DNA from: an uncultured Alphaproteobacteria bacterium
GTDB lineage: Bacteria; Pseudomonadota; Alphaproteobacteria; RF32; CAG-239
Length of the DNA: 15,185 nt
Direction: 5' to 3'
NCBI GenBank assembly: GCA_910580155.1
Contig: CAJTWX010000037.1
Coordinates: forward strand, 1 to 15,185
The position numbers and the translations under genes are program-made. A model generated the notes under the pieces. That model did not search any database. It had not been told where the DNA came from and was given only the letters and a program-made list of their open reading frames with translations. Numbering within the stretch: position 1 is the first letter of the stretch; the number at the start of each line of letters is the position of its first letter. Below are positions 1 through 6,629 of this stretch, piece by piece.

Positions 1-89
1 GCCCACACCCTGCGCTCCGCCTTTTTATTATTTCAATGATGGGGTGTTACAACGGTTATAAATCAAAAGGCGGAGCGCAGGGTGTGGGC
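1..89. repeat. Perfect 25-bp inverted repeat, probable fold-back artefact
   Basis: Bases 1-25 are the exact reverse complement of 65-89, with a 39-base spacer (26-64). The right arm and the spacer are MlaE coding sequence, while the left arm breaks the MlaE protein match. An arm starting exactly at base 1 and copying nearby sequence in antisense is typical of a fold-back (hairpin) chimera at a contig or read end. A genuine palindrome, invertible switch or terminator inside a coding sequence is less likely. Confidence 0.8.
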
Positions 90-176
90 AATGCAACTAC
101 AAATGCCGTTGTTTCTTCTTCCATTTTAATCCTTATTTTTAACTATCTTATTACTGAAATGTTCTTTTCCAGATAA
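1..176 (+). CDS. mlaE: MlaE-type lipid ABC permease, C-terminal fragment (partial)
   Basis: This frame, ending at the TAA at 174-176, is the C-terminal end of an MlaE (YrbE) permease, the membrane subunit of the inner-membrane MlaFEDB complex that moves phospholipids between inner and outer membranes. The recognisable stretch is GCYNGYKSKGGAQGVGNATT (about 42-101), the conserved cytoplasmic segment of MlaE, followed by a last hydrophobic helix (SSSILILIFNYLITEMFF). The gene is cut by the left edge. The first 23-25 bases read in frame as PTPALRLF, which does not fit the family; they are an exact reverse complement of 65-89, so the native reading frame is trustworthy only from about position 24. 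mlaF starts 11 bases after the stop, as expected for a permease/ATPase pair. Family assignment is firm; the extreme 5' end is doubtful. Confidence 0.85.
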   Translation, partial: PHPALRLFIISMMGCYNGYKSKGGAQGVGNATTNAVVSSSILILIFNYLITEMFFSR

Positions 177-187
177 GCGAGGGAAAT

Positions 188-958
188 ATGTCTGACAATA
201 AAATTAAAATAAAAATACGAAATCTGCATAAAGCCTTTGGAAAAAAACAAGTTCTGAACGGGGTTGACCTTGATTTGTACAAAGGCGAATCGCTTGTGGT
301 TATTGGCGGTTCAGGTACAGGAAAATCGGTTTTGATTAAGTGTATTCAAGGACTTCTTGTTCCGGACAGCGGGTCAATTAAAATTGATGATATTGAGATT
401 GTTAATGAAAACCCTGAAGTTATAGACAGTATGCATAGCAAAATGGGAATGTTGTTTCAGGGCGGCGCATTATTTGACAGCTTAACCGTTTGGGAAAATG
501 TGGCGTTTGACTTGATTCAAAATCGAGGATGCAGCAGAAAAAAAGCCAAAATTGTCGCCATAAAAGTTTTACGGCAGGTCGGGTTGGGAGAAGATATTGC
601 TGATTTATATCCTTCTGAACTTTCCGGCGGTATGCAAAAGCGTGTCGGGCTGGCAAGAGCTGTTGTTACCCGTCCGGAGATTATCTTTTTTGATGAGCCG
701 ACAACCGGACTTGACCCGATTATGGCAGATGTTATCAACGACTTGATTATCGAATCAGCAAAAGATTTAGGGGCAACAACCCTGACTATTACGCACGATA
801 TGGCATCAGCGAGAAAAATTGCCGATAAAATCGCAATGCTTTATCAGGGAAAAATTATTTGGTATGGCACGGTTAAAGAACTGGATAAGACTGATAATCC
901 ATACGTTCGCCAATTTATCAGAGGGTCTTCAAAAGGTCCAATTAAGGTGGAGAAATAA
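188..958 (+). CDS. mlaF: MlaF, ATPase of the lipid-asymmetry ABC transporter
   Basis: A 256-aa ABC ATPase that powers phospholipid transport by the MlaFEDB complex on the cytoplasmic face of the inner membrane. Visible motifs are Walker A GGSGTGKS (residues 40-47), Q-loop Q91 in LFQGGALFDSLTVWENV (a hallmark of the MlaF subfamily), signature LSGGMQKR (145-152), Walker B IIFFDE (165-170), the D-loop after TTGLDP, and the H-loop histidine H203. Length matches the family. The ATG at 188 has a purine-rich AGGGA (about 180-184) close upstream. It sits 11 bases after the mlaE stop and 2 bases before radA, so it is clearly in an operon. The substrate-binding subunit MlaD is not adjacent on the downstream side and would have to lie upstream or elsewhere. 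Confidence 0.95.
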   Translation: MSDNKIKIKIRNLHKAFGKKQVLNGVDLDLYKGESLVVIGGSGTGKSVLIKCIQGLLVPDSGSIKIDDIEIVNENPEVIDSMHSKMGMLFQGGALFDSLTVWENVAFDLIQNRGCSRKKAKIVAIKVLRQVGLGEDIADLYPSELSGGMQKRVGLARAVVTRPEIIFFDEPTTGLDPIMADVINDLIIESAKDLGATTLTITHDMASARKIADKIAMLYQGKIIWYGTVKELDKTDNPYVRQFIRGSSKGPIKVEK

Positions 959-960
959 AG

Positions 961-2337
961 ATGGCAAAAAAATCAGCAACAGATTATGTCTGCCAAGCCT
1001 GCGGTGCTGTTTACCCCAAATGGCAGGGAAAGTGTGATGCCTGCGGCGAGTGGAATACTATTGTTGAAGAAAAAAAGCCGACAGACGAATTTTCAAATAT
1101 TTCAGCTAAGAAAAAAGGCAATCAGATTGATTTTGTTTCTTTAAACGGAGAAAGCCAAACATATAAGCGTCTTGTTACGAATTTATCTGAAATTAACCGT
1201 GTTTCAGGCGGCGGACTTGTTCCCGGTTCCGTTATTTTGGTTGGAGGTGACCCCGGAATTGGTAAATCGACATTACTTTTGCAAATTTGCGCAGGTATGG
1301 CTAACCAATTACAAAATGACAGCTGTTTTTATATCTCCGGCGAAGAGGCTATCGACCAAGTGCGAATCCGCGCAAAAAGGCTGGGGCTTGCCGATGCTCC
1401 AGTTAGATTAGCAAGCACAACCAGTGTCAAAGATATTATTGCGACACTGGAAAAAGAAAATCCGGCACTGGTAATTATCGATTCCATCCAAACGATGTAT
1501 ATTGATGAGGTTGAATCGACTCCGGGTAGTGTTGCGCAAGTTCGGGCGGCAGCATACGAGCTTATTAAAATTGCAAAGAAAAAAGGATTTACCCTGTTTT
1601 TGGTTGGACACGTTACCAAGCAGGGGGCTATTGCCGGTCCACGCGTTTTGGAACATATGGTTGATACAGTGCTTTATTTTGAGGGTGACAGAGGACATCA
1701 TTTCCGTATTTTACGCGCCGTTAAAAACCGTTATGGCGCAACTGATGAAATCGGTGTTTTTGAAATGCAGGATAACGGATTGGTTGAAGTTGAGAACCCA
1801 TCGGCACTGTTTTTGGCCGAACGTCAGGGATGTGTTTCCGGTTCTTGTGTTTTTGCAGGAATTGAGGGGTCACGCCCATTGCTTGTAGAAATTCAGGCGC
1901 TTGTCGGTAACAGTAGTTATGGCGGGGCAAAGCGCGCCGTTGTAGGGTGGGATTCAAATCGTCTGGCGATGGTTTTAGCGGTTTTGGAAGCCCGTTGCGG
2001 TATGAATTTCAGCACTCACGATGTTTACTTAAATATTGCCGGCGGTGTAAAAATATCTGAACCGGCAGCTGATTTGGCTGTTGCAATGGCTGTCATTTCA
2101 TCAATGACAAACAAACCTTTGCCCGCAGATATGGTTGTTTTCGGCGAGATTGGCTTATCGGGTGAAATCCGCGCTGTCAGCCAGCCGAATCTAAGGCTTA
2201 AAGAGGCACAGAAACTCGGATTTACAAACGCCATTATCCCAAACTCATTTAACAAAGACAAAAAACAAAAGCTGATTACAAATATGTCGTATCACGAAAT
2301 CGGCAATGTACAGCGCTTAATTTCCAGATTTAGTTGA
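961..2337 (+). CDS. radA: RadA/Sms DNA repair and recombination ATPase
   Basis: A 458-aa RadA (Sms), a RecA-like, DnaB-type motor that extends heteroduplex by branch migration during recombinational repair. All family parts are visible: an N-terminal zinc finger with C11, C14, C25 and C28 (CQAC...CDAC); Walker A GGDPGIGKS (95-103); Walker B LVIIDS (170-175); the RadA-specific KNRYG motif (255-259); and a C-terminal Lon-protease-like domain (about 281-458) that in RadA is structural rather than proteolytic. The ATG at 961 is 2 bases after the mlaF stop, with AGGTGGAG at 945-952 inside the end of mlaF, so the two are likely translationally coupled. The TGA stop at 2335-2337 lies just before cvpA. 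Confidence 0.97.
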   Translation: MAKKSATDYVCQACGAVYPKWQGKCDACGEWNTIVEEKKPTDEFSNISAKKKGNQIDFVSLNGESQTYKRLVTNLSEINRVSGGGLVPGSVILVGGDPGIGKSTLLLQICAGMANQLQNDSCFYISGEEAIDQVRIRAKRLGLADAPVRLASTTSVKDIIATLEKENPALVIIDSIQTMYIDEVESTPGSVAQVRAAAYELIKIAKKKGFTLFLVGHVTKQGAIAGPRVLEHMVDTVLYFEGDRGHHFRILRAVKNRYGATDEIGVFEMQDNGLVEVENPSALFLAERQGCVSGSCVFAGIEGSRPLLVEIQALVGNSSYGGAKRAVVGWDSNRLAMVLAVLEARCGMNFSTHDVYLNIAGGVKISEPAADLAVAMAVISSMTNKPLPADMVVFGEIGLSGEIRAVSQPNLRLKEAQKLGFTNAIIPNSFNKDKKQKLITNMSYHEIGNVQRLISRFS

Positions 2338-2348
2338 GGGAGAAAACT

Positions 2349-3131
2349 ATGGAACCGTTAAATAATGTGGACGTCATCATTTTAATTGGCATTGCCTTAT
2401 CAATGCTCGTGGCATTCATCCGCGGTTTTGTAAAAGAGGTGCTTTCCATTTTAGGGTTAGTTTTATTTATTGCTATATCTGCCTATTTATCGCCGGTTTT
2501 ATTGCCGTGGATGAATCAGTATATTGAAAGCAAGACGTTGTCATACGTTGTGATTGTTTTGCTGATTATGGCATTTTTTTATGCTATTTGGATTATCAGC
2601 ACGGATAAGCTTATTGCCAAAATCCGCACCAGTACTTTGAGCTTTATGGACAGGCTGTTTGGCTTGTTGTTTGGTTTTTTGCGTGCCGTGCTTATTTTAG
2701 GATTTTGTTTCTTGGTTGTCAAAATTACATTGCCGGAAGAGCTTAAAGATGGTCCGCTTAAAGAATCGAGATACTTTATTATGGCTAAAAGCTGTTCGGA
2801 TTTAATTGAAAAAATGCTGCCGGAAGAGTTTATTAAAAACACTGTAAAATCTGTTGAAGATTTAAATAAAGCCGAAAAGAAGAAAGATGCAGCAAAAGAC
2901 AAAACAGATGAAAAAAAGGAGAAGACTGATAAAAAAGCCACAGACAAAGGGTTGCCTTCCGAGCTTGACCAAAAACAAATGAATGAAATGTTTGAAAAAC
3001 TTGTTAATCCGGAGGTTAAGAGCAATAAAAAAGTTATTGGAAAAAAAACTGCGACTCCTAAAGAAAATAAAGGATATAACAAAAAAGAAACAAACAGTCT
3101 GGACAGACTGATTGATTTGACGGCGGAATGA
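2349..3131 (+). CDS. cvpA: CvpA family membrane protein
   Basis: A 260-aa inner-membrane protein of the CvpA family, named for a role in colicin V production; its biochemical function is not settled. Four hydrophobic segments fit the family (about residues 8-24, 30-50, 65-85 and 105-125), with the characteristic VAFIRGFVKEVLSI after the first and STLSFMDRLFGLLFGFLR before the last. The tail after residue 128 is soluble, with a Lys/Asp/Glu-rich low-complexity stretch (about 173-200), and ends in LDRLIDLTAE, resembling the short C-terminal LDRLI motif of alphaproteobacterial CvpA. I chose the ATG at 2349 because TGAGGGAG (2335-2342) is a good ribosome site before it; a TTG at 2334 is in frame but overlaps that site. 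In many alphaproteobacteria radA-cvpA is followed by purF; here it is not. Confidence 0.88.
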   Translation: MEPLNNVDVIILIGIALSMLVAFIRGFVKEVLSILGLVLFIAISAYLSPVLLPWMNQYIESKTLSYVVIVLLIMAFFYAIWIISTDKLIAKIRTSTLSFMDRLFGLLFGFLRAVLILGFCFLVVKITLPEELKDGPLKESRYFIMAKSCSDLIEKMLPEEFIKNTVKSVEDLNKAEKKKDAAKDKTDEKKEKTDKKATDKGLPSELDQKQMNEMFEKLVNPEVKSNKKVIGKKTATPKENKGYNKKETNSLDRLIDLTAE

Positions 3132-3276
3132 CAAAAATGTTTTTCTTTTTACTTAGCGGATATTTTTAAAAAATACTGTTTTTCTATTTCATAACTTATA
3201 TCATTTTTTATTGCATATTGCATTCTAATAGTTTAGGTTTGATGCAGCTAAATATTATTAACTTAAAAATATCATT
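3132..3276. other. AT-rich intergenic region with tandem heptamer
   Basis: 145 bases separate cvpA from the EF-Tu-like gene. I find no convincing intrinsic terminator after cvpA; the nearest palindrome (around 3160-3175) is AT-only and lacks a GC stem. Two perfect tandem copies of ATTGCAT lie at 3210-3216 and 3217-3223, upstream of TAATAG (about 3226-3231), which could serve as a -10 box. No good -35 is seen, so a promoter for the downstream gene is possible but not shown. Confidence 0.3.
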
Positions 3277-3828
3277 ATGGAAAAACTATGTATTATTACA
3301 CAAGATGTTCATTGCTCAAGCAAAGGAGTTGGAGTTTCAGGAAAGATTTATTCCGGTACTCTTAATGTTGGAGATAAGTTAGTTTTGCCCGAAGGAAGCG
3401 GGGTTGTATTAACACGTTGTCGCGGAATCGTCTATGAAAAAACAAAAACTTTTACTGCTCAAGCCACTGTAGGAGATAATGTTATTGTGATTTTGCCGGC
3501 GAATGTAATTTTTTCTGCGGCGAATCTGCCTTTTATTTGGGGAGAAAACACTCCCAGACATTCAAAGCTGCGTATTTCTGTTAATGCAGATGCCGAACAA
3601 CAAAAGGAATTGTCTGAAAAGTTAAAGAAACTCAACTTCGGAAAAGTTTTATTTCCTGATTTTGGCAAAGAATTGTATGGAGCCGGAAAGGTGATAGGAT
3701 TTTTTGAAAAACATTGTGAAGTTCTTATTGAATTGCTTTATCCGCTGTGGATATTTCCCAATCAAATTGTTGAATTATCTAAAGACGGAGAAAAACTTTT
3801 GCAGGGAACAATTATTAAGTTGTTATAA
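3277..3828 (+). CDS. Stand-alone EF-Tu domain II/III-like protein lacking the GTPase domain
   Basis: A 183-aa protein that reads like the two beta-barrel domains of EF-Tu without the G domain. Residues 1-82 resemble domain II: VHCSSKGVGVSGKIYSGTLN (11-30) matches the EF-Tu pattern DVFSISGRGTVVTGRVERG, then VGDKL and, later, TVGDNVIVIL (64-73). Residues 95-183 resemble domain III: HSKLRISV near its start, GAGKVIGFFE, then a C-terminal strand set (147-183) laid out like the end of EF-Tu (VELIKP...GGRTVGAGVVTKVL). There is no P-loop or NKxD motif anywhere, so it should not bind GTP by the usual means. The ATG at 3277 lies exactly at the domain II boundary, which supports it; no clear Shine-Dalgarno is seen. 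It appears monocistronic, ending at a strong hairpin. Role unknown; it is too short and too complete at both ends to be a plain tuf fragment, though a decayed paralogue is possible. Confidence 0.7.
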   Translation: MEKLCIITQDVHCSSKGVGVSGKIYSGTLNVGDKLVLPEGSGVVLTRCRGIVYEKTKTFTAQATVGDNVIVILPANVIFSAANLPFIWGENTPRHSKLRISVNADAEQQKELSEKLKKLNFGKVLFPDFGKELYGAGKVIGFFEKHCEVLIELLYPLWIFPNQIVELSKDGEKLLQGTIIKLL

Positions 3829-3850
3829 CTTAGTTGTTTTATGTTAACTA

Positions 3851-3876
3851 AAAAAGCCGCTAAAAAGCGGCTTTTT
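3851..3876. terminator. Bidirectional rho-independent terminator
   Basis: A perfect 10-bp stem (AAAAAGCCGC at 3851-3860 paired with GCGGCTTTTT at 3867-3876) with a 6-base loop. The T-run on each strand makes it work both ways. It lies 22 bases after the EF-Tu-like gene on + and 1 base after the stop of the small membrane ORF on -, so it probably serves both converging genes. Confidence 0.92.
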
Positions 3877-3877
3877 A

Positions 3878-4093
3878 TTAAAATGGTAAAATAGTTTTAC
3901 TTCCGGAACTTTCAAGTTTTCCAGTTTTCTTGTTAAAAACAATTCCACTTTCTGTTCTCGGGTAATATTCAGGGTGTTTTGCGGCTTTTTTCAAAGTTGC
4001 GATATTGATAATACGTTTTATCAAGCTAACAACCAGCCTCACGATTATTACCCCCAGAGCTGTTATTAACAGCAATCCAACTCCCATTTTCAT
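3878..4093 (-). CDS. Small single-pass membrane protein, hypothetical
   Basis: A 71-aa open frame with a hydrophobic N-terminus (about residues 4-23, VGLLLITALGVIIVRLVVSL), then a basic stretch (KR...KKAAKH) and a short polar tail ending in SGSKTILPF. The likely topology is one membrane helix with a cytoplasmic basic flank. The tail contains GIVFNKKTGKLE, which looks like genuine protein rather than chance translation. Support is mainly positional: its stop abuts the hairpin at 3851-3876, and the tyrS terminator lies just upstream, so it would be an independent unit. Upstream on its strand the DNA is very AT-rich with two overlapping TATAAT-like boxes about 10-20 bases before the ATG, but no clear -35 or Shine-Dalgarno. 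A second in-frame ATG is at 4087. I recognise no family. Confidence 0.5.
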   Translation of the reverse strand: MKMGVGLLLITALGVIIVRLVVSLIKRIINIATLKKAAKHPEYYPRTESGIVFNKKTGKLESSGSKTILPF

Positions 4094-4145
4094 AGCTAAA
4101 TTATATTATAATTGTTTACAAAATTATTTTCTTTTCATCCATAAA

Positions 4146-4180
4146 ATAAAACTGCTGCTTAAAAAAAGCAACAGTTTTAT
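4146..4180 (-). terminator. Rho-independent terminator of tyrS
   Basis: A 13-bp stem with one mismatch (4146-4158 against 4168-4180; core AAAACTGCTGC / GCAACAGTTTT) and a 9-base loop. On the - strand it comes 15 bases after the tyrS stop and is followed by a T-rich run, as expected for tyrS termination. Confidence 0.75.
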
Positions 4181-4195
4181 CAGCGTAAGACATTG

Positions 4196-5449
4196 TTATT
4201 TCAAAATCAATAGGCCGTGTTTCTTTTTGCCTTGAGAGAGTTTGATATTGCCCTCTATTTGGTCTTTTTCGGTGATAACATAATTTTCATCAGTTATGAC
4301 TCTATCATTTAATTTAAGACCGGCTTGTTTGATTAAGCGGCGAGCCTCGCCTTTGCTGGCAACAAAGCCTAATGCTAAAAACGCATCCAAGACCCCTACC
4401 CCGTTTTTTGAACCGTTTGCTGTTGGCAAATCATCACCTATTGCACCTTTTTCAAAGGTTTTGGTAGCGGTTTCAAGCGCGGCTTTAGCTTCTTCTTCCC
4501 CGCGGCAGATTTTGGTTGCTTCAAACGCCAAAATCTTCTTCGCTTCGTTGATTTCTTTATCTTGCAAAGCTTCTAAACGGCAAACTTCATCCATCGGTAA
4601 ATCGGTAAAAATACGCAAGCATTTGCCAACTTCAGCATCACCGATATTGCGGAAATATTGGAAGTAATTATATGATGGAAGTTTTTCTTCATTTATCCAA
4701 ACAGCATTCCCTTCGGATTTACCCATTTTTTTACCTGCTGAATCGGTAATAATCGGGCTTGTAAAACCAAACAGCTCTGTATCATAACGGCGACGCCCCA
4801 GTTCTGTTCCCGAAACAATATTGCCCCATTGGTCGGCTCCGGCTATTTGCGCACGGCAGCCGTATTTTTGCAGCAATACGCAAAAATCATATCCTTGCAG
4901 CAGCATATAGTTAAACTCAAGAAAAGACATCGGCTGTTCGCGTTCCAATCGGCTTTTAACACTGTCCATCGTTAACATACGATTAACAGAATAACAAGTA
5001 CCGATATCGCGCAAAAATTCAAGATAATTGATGTTTTTAAACCAGTCATAATTATCAACCATCAGAGCATCTGTTTTGCCATCGCCAAACTTAAGAAACT
5101 TCATAAATGATTTTTTTAAGCCCTGTACGTTATGCTGAAGTGTTGTCTCATCCAAAAAAGGACGAAGTTTATCTTTTCCGGACGGATCACCGATGCGTGC
5201 TGTTGCGCCCCCAACCAGTGTTAACGGTTTATGGCCGCATTTTTGAAACCAACGCAACATCATCAGGGGTACAATATGCCCAACGTGCAAACTGTCACCC
5301 GTCGGGTCTGACCCCAAATAGCCGACAGCAGGCTTTCCTGTTTTCTCGCAATCAGCAAGATATTCGTCGAAGCCTTGTTCGTTGGTGCATTGGTTGTAAA
5401 AACCGCGCTCAAACATTATGTTTAAAAATTCTGATTTAAAACTTGTCAT
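4196..5449 (-). CDS. tyrS: Tyrosyl-tRNA synthetase
   Basis: A 417-aa class I aminoacyl-tRNA synthetase that charges tRNA-Tyr with tyrosine in the cytoplasm. The class I HIGH motif appears as HVGH (55-58), within GYLGSDPTGDSLHVGHIVPL, and the KMSKS loop as KMGKS (241-245). QIAGADQWGN (201-210) is the tyrosine-binding segment typical of TyrRS. The C-terminal part (about 353-417) is an S4 RNA-binding domain, seen in ASKGEARRLIKQAGLKLND. Length is normal for the bacterial TyrS family. The ATG at 5449 has AAGGAAG (5455-5461) five bases upstream on the - strand. It is transcribed divergently from the anmK-like gene across a 79-base gap and terminates at 4146-4180. No T-box-like leader is present. 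Confidence 0.97.
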   Translation of the reverse strand: MTSFKSEFLNIMFERGFYNQCTNEQGFDEYLADCEKTGKPAVGYLGSDPTGDSLHVGHIVPLMMLRWFQKCGHKPLTLVGGATARIGDPSGKDKLRPFLDETTLQHNVQGLKKSFMKFLKFGDGKTDALMVDNYDWFKNINYLEFLRDIGTCYSVNRMLTMDSVKSRLEREQPMSFLEFNYMLLQGYDFCVLLQKYGCRAQIAGADQWGNIVSGTELGRRRYDTELFGFTSPIITDSAGKKMGKSEGNAVWINEEKLPSYNYFQYFRNIGDAEVGKCLRIFTDLPMDEVCRLEALQDKEINEAKKILAFEATKICRGEEEAKAALETATKTFEKGAIGDDLPTANGSKNGVGVLDAFLALGFVASKGEARRLIKQAGLKLNDRVITDENYVITEKDQIEGNIKLSQGKKKHGLLILK

Positions 5450-5479
5450 TTTTACTTCCTTATTCCTAAAACTTATGGC

Positions 5480-5507
5480 ATATTAGCATAATAATTTGAT
5501 ATTGCAA
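5480..5507 (-). promoter_or_regulatory. Candidate sigma-70-type promoter of tyrS
   Basis: On the - strand TTGCAA (5507-5502) is followed after 16 bases by TAATAT (5485-5480), resembling -35 and -10 boxes. It would give a leader of roughly 25 bases before the tyrS ATG. This is pattern matching in AT-rich DNA. No equally good promoter was seen for the divergent anmK-like gene. Confidence 0.35.
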
Positions 5508-5528
5508 TTATAAAAGAGGTGTTTTTTT

Positions 5529-6629
5529 ATGATTATTAAAGGGCTAAACTGTCTGGGACTTATGGGAACATCAACCTTCGGCGGGGTTGAGCTGGCTCTT
5601 ATCCGGACCGACGGATTAGATATTTTAGAACGTAAAAAAGCATATGTCATACCCTATCCTGATGATTTAAAGGAAAAGATTCGCAACGTTTTGGGACTTA
5701 ATCGAGAGTTTGATAAAAATGAAGAAAAACTTCAAGCTGTTGATTTGGAAATATCGGATTTTTATATTCAGCTTATTCAAGACTTTATCAGCGATTGTGA
5801 CGATGAGGTTGATGTGGTGGGAATTGAGGGAATCACTATTCTTCATAATCCGAACATTCAATACACATATCAGCTGGGAAACGGACGTTATATTGCACAA
5901 AAAACCGGCATTAAGACCGTTACCCATTTTCGTAATGCCGATATTGCCGCCGGCGGACAGGGAACGCCAATTTCTTCGATATATTTCAATACGCTTGCTA
6001 CAGATGAAATAAAACCAGTAGCATACGTTAATATCAGTGGAAAATCCAGTTTAACCTGGATTGGCTCTTTTGGAGAAATGATAGGGTTTGACTGCGGACC
6101 GGGAGATAATTTTATTAATAACTGGACATCCAAACACGCACATATGGATTATGACTATAACGGCAGGCTCGCTGCTTTGGGCAATGTACACGAAAAAATC
6201 GTTAATTCCCTAATGCATCATAAATTTTTTGCTAAATATCCACCCAAATCGGCCTATACTGGCATATTTTCTGATAAAGCAGAACATCTTGAAGGACTTT
6301 CACTGGAAGACGGAGCGGCCACGGCAACAGCTTTTGTCGCGGAGGCCATATGTTATTCTATCTGCTTATATTTGCCGGAAATGCCACAAAAAGTAATTAT
6401 TTGCGGAAAAGGAGCAAATAATCCGACGCTGGTTCGCTTTATCCGGCAGCGCATTCCAAGCATTGAGGTTATTGTCAGCAAAGAAGTTGGTATTCCGATT
6501 GAAACGGTGAACGCGGATGTTAATGCTTTCTTATGTGCAAGAGCACTTTATTCCCTGCCTATAACTTTTCCGACAACAACCGGTGTTGTTGTTCCTATGA
6601 CCGGAGGCGAAATCTATGACGCAAACTGA
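5529..6629 (+). CDS. anmK: AnmK-like anhydro-N-acetylmuramic acid kinase homologue with altered motifs
   Basis: A 366-aa protein aligning along its length with AnmK, which phosphorylates and opens 1,6-anhydro-MurNAc during cell-wall recycling. Kept features are TGIKTVTHFRNADIAAGGQG (126-145), matching the family's TGI..VGDFRRRDIALGGQG, and GFDCGPGDNFINNW (186-199), with D188 at the catalytic aspartate of the family's DTGPGN. Several normally invariant motifs are changed: the N-terminal GLMSGTSLDGxD reads GLMGTSTFGGVE; the HGQT segment reads EGIT (100-103); NIGGIAN reads NISGKSS (168-174); and CGGGSRNP reads CGKGANNP. The fold is clear, but kinase activity is uncertain. The ATG at 5529 has GAGGTG at 5516-5521. 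Its last 14 bases overlap the next gene, whose GGAGG ribosome site lies inside it. It heads a four-gene overlapping operon. Confidence 0.8.
   Translation: MIIKGLNCLGLMGTSTFGGVELALIRTDGLDILERKKAYVIPYPDDLKEKIRNVLGLNREFDKNEEKLQAVDLEISDFYIQLIQDFISDCDDEVDVVGIEGITILHNPNIQYTYQLGNGRYIAQKTGIKTVTHFRNADIAAGGQGTPISSIYFNTLATDEIKPVAYVNISGKSSLTWIGSFGEMIGFDCGPGDNFINNWTSKHAHMDYDYNGRLAALGNVHEKIVNSLMHHKFFAKYPPKSAYTGIFSDKAEHLEGLSLEDGAATATAFVAEAICYSICLYLPEMPQKVIICGKGANNPTLVRFIRQRIPSIEVIVSKEVGIPIETVNADVNAFLCARALYSLPITFPTTTGVVVPMTGGEIYDAN

Noticed and set aside
1..89. Inverted repeats as a phase-variable promoter switch or transposon end
   Set aside because: The spacer is only 39 bases and is itself MlaE coding sequence; no recombinase or transposase is nearby, and one arm begins exactly at base 1. 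A fold-back artefact explains it better.
1329..1701. Frames of 96-97 aa on the - strand inside radA
   Set aside because: They are antisense shadows of a well-conserved radA and show no family motifs or ribosome sites.
2334..2348. TTG start for cvpA at 2334
   Set aside because: It overlaps the radA stop and contains the ribosome site that serves the ATG at 2349.
2579..3082. 167-aa frame on the - strand inside cvpA
   Set aside because: It is antisense to cvpA; its Ser/Phe-rich low complexity reflects the Lys-rich tail read backwards, and it has no recognisable domain.
3155..3180. Terminator after cvpA
   Set aside because: The palindrome there is made only of A and T with no loop to speak of; it would not form a stable intrinsic terminator.
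4005..4235. 76-aa frame on the + strand
   Set aside because: It runs through the tyrS terminator and into the tyrS 3' end on the opposite strand; its composition is that of random AT-rich translation.
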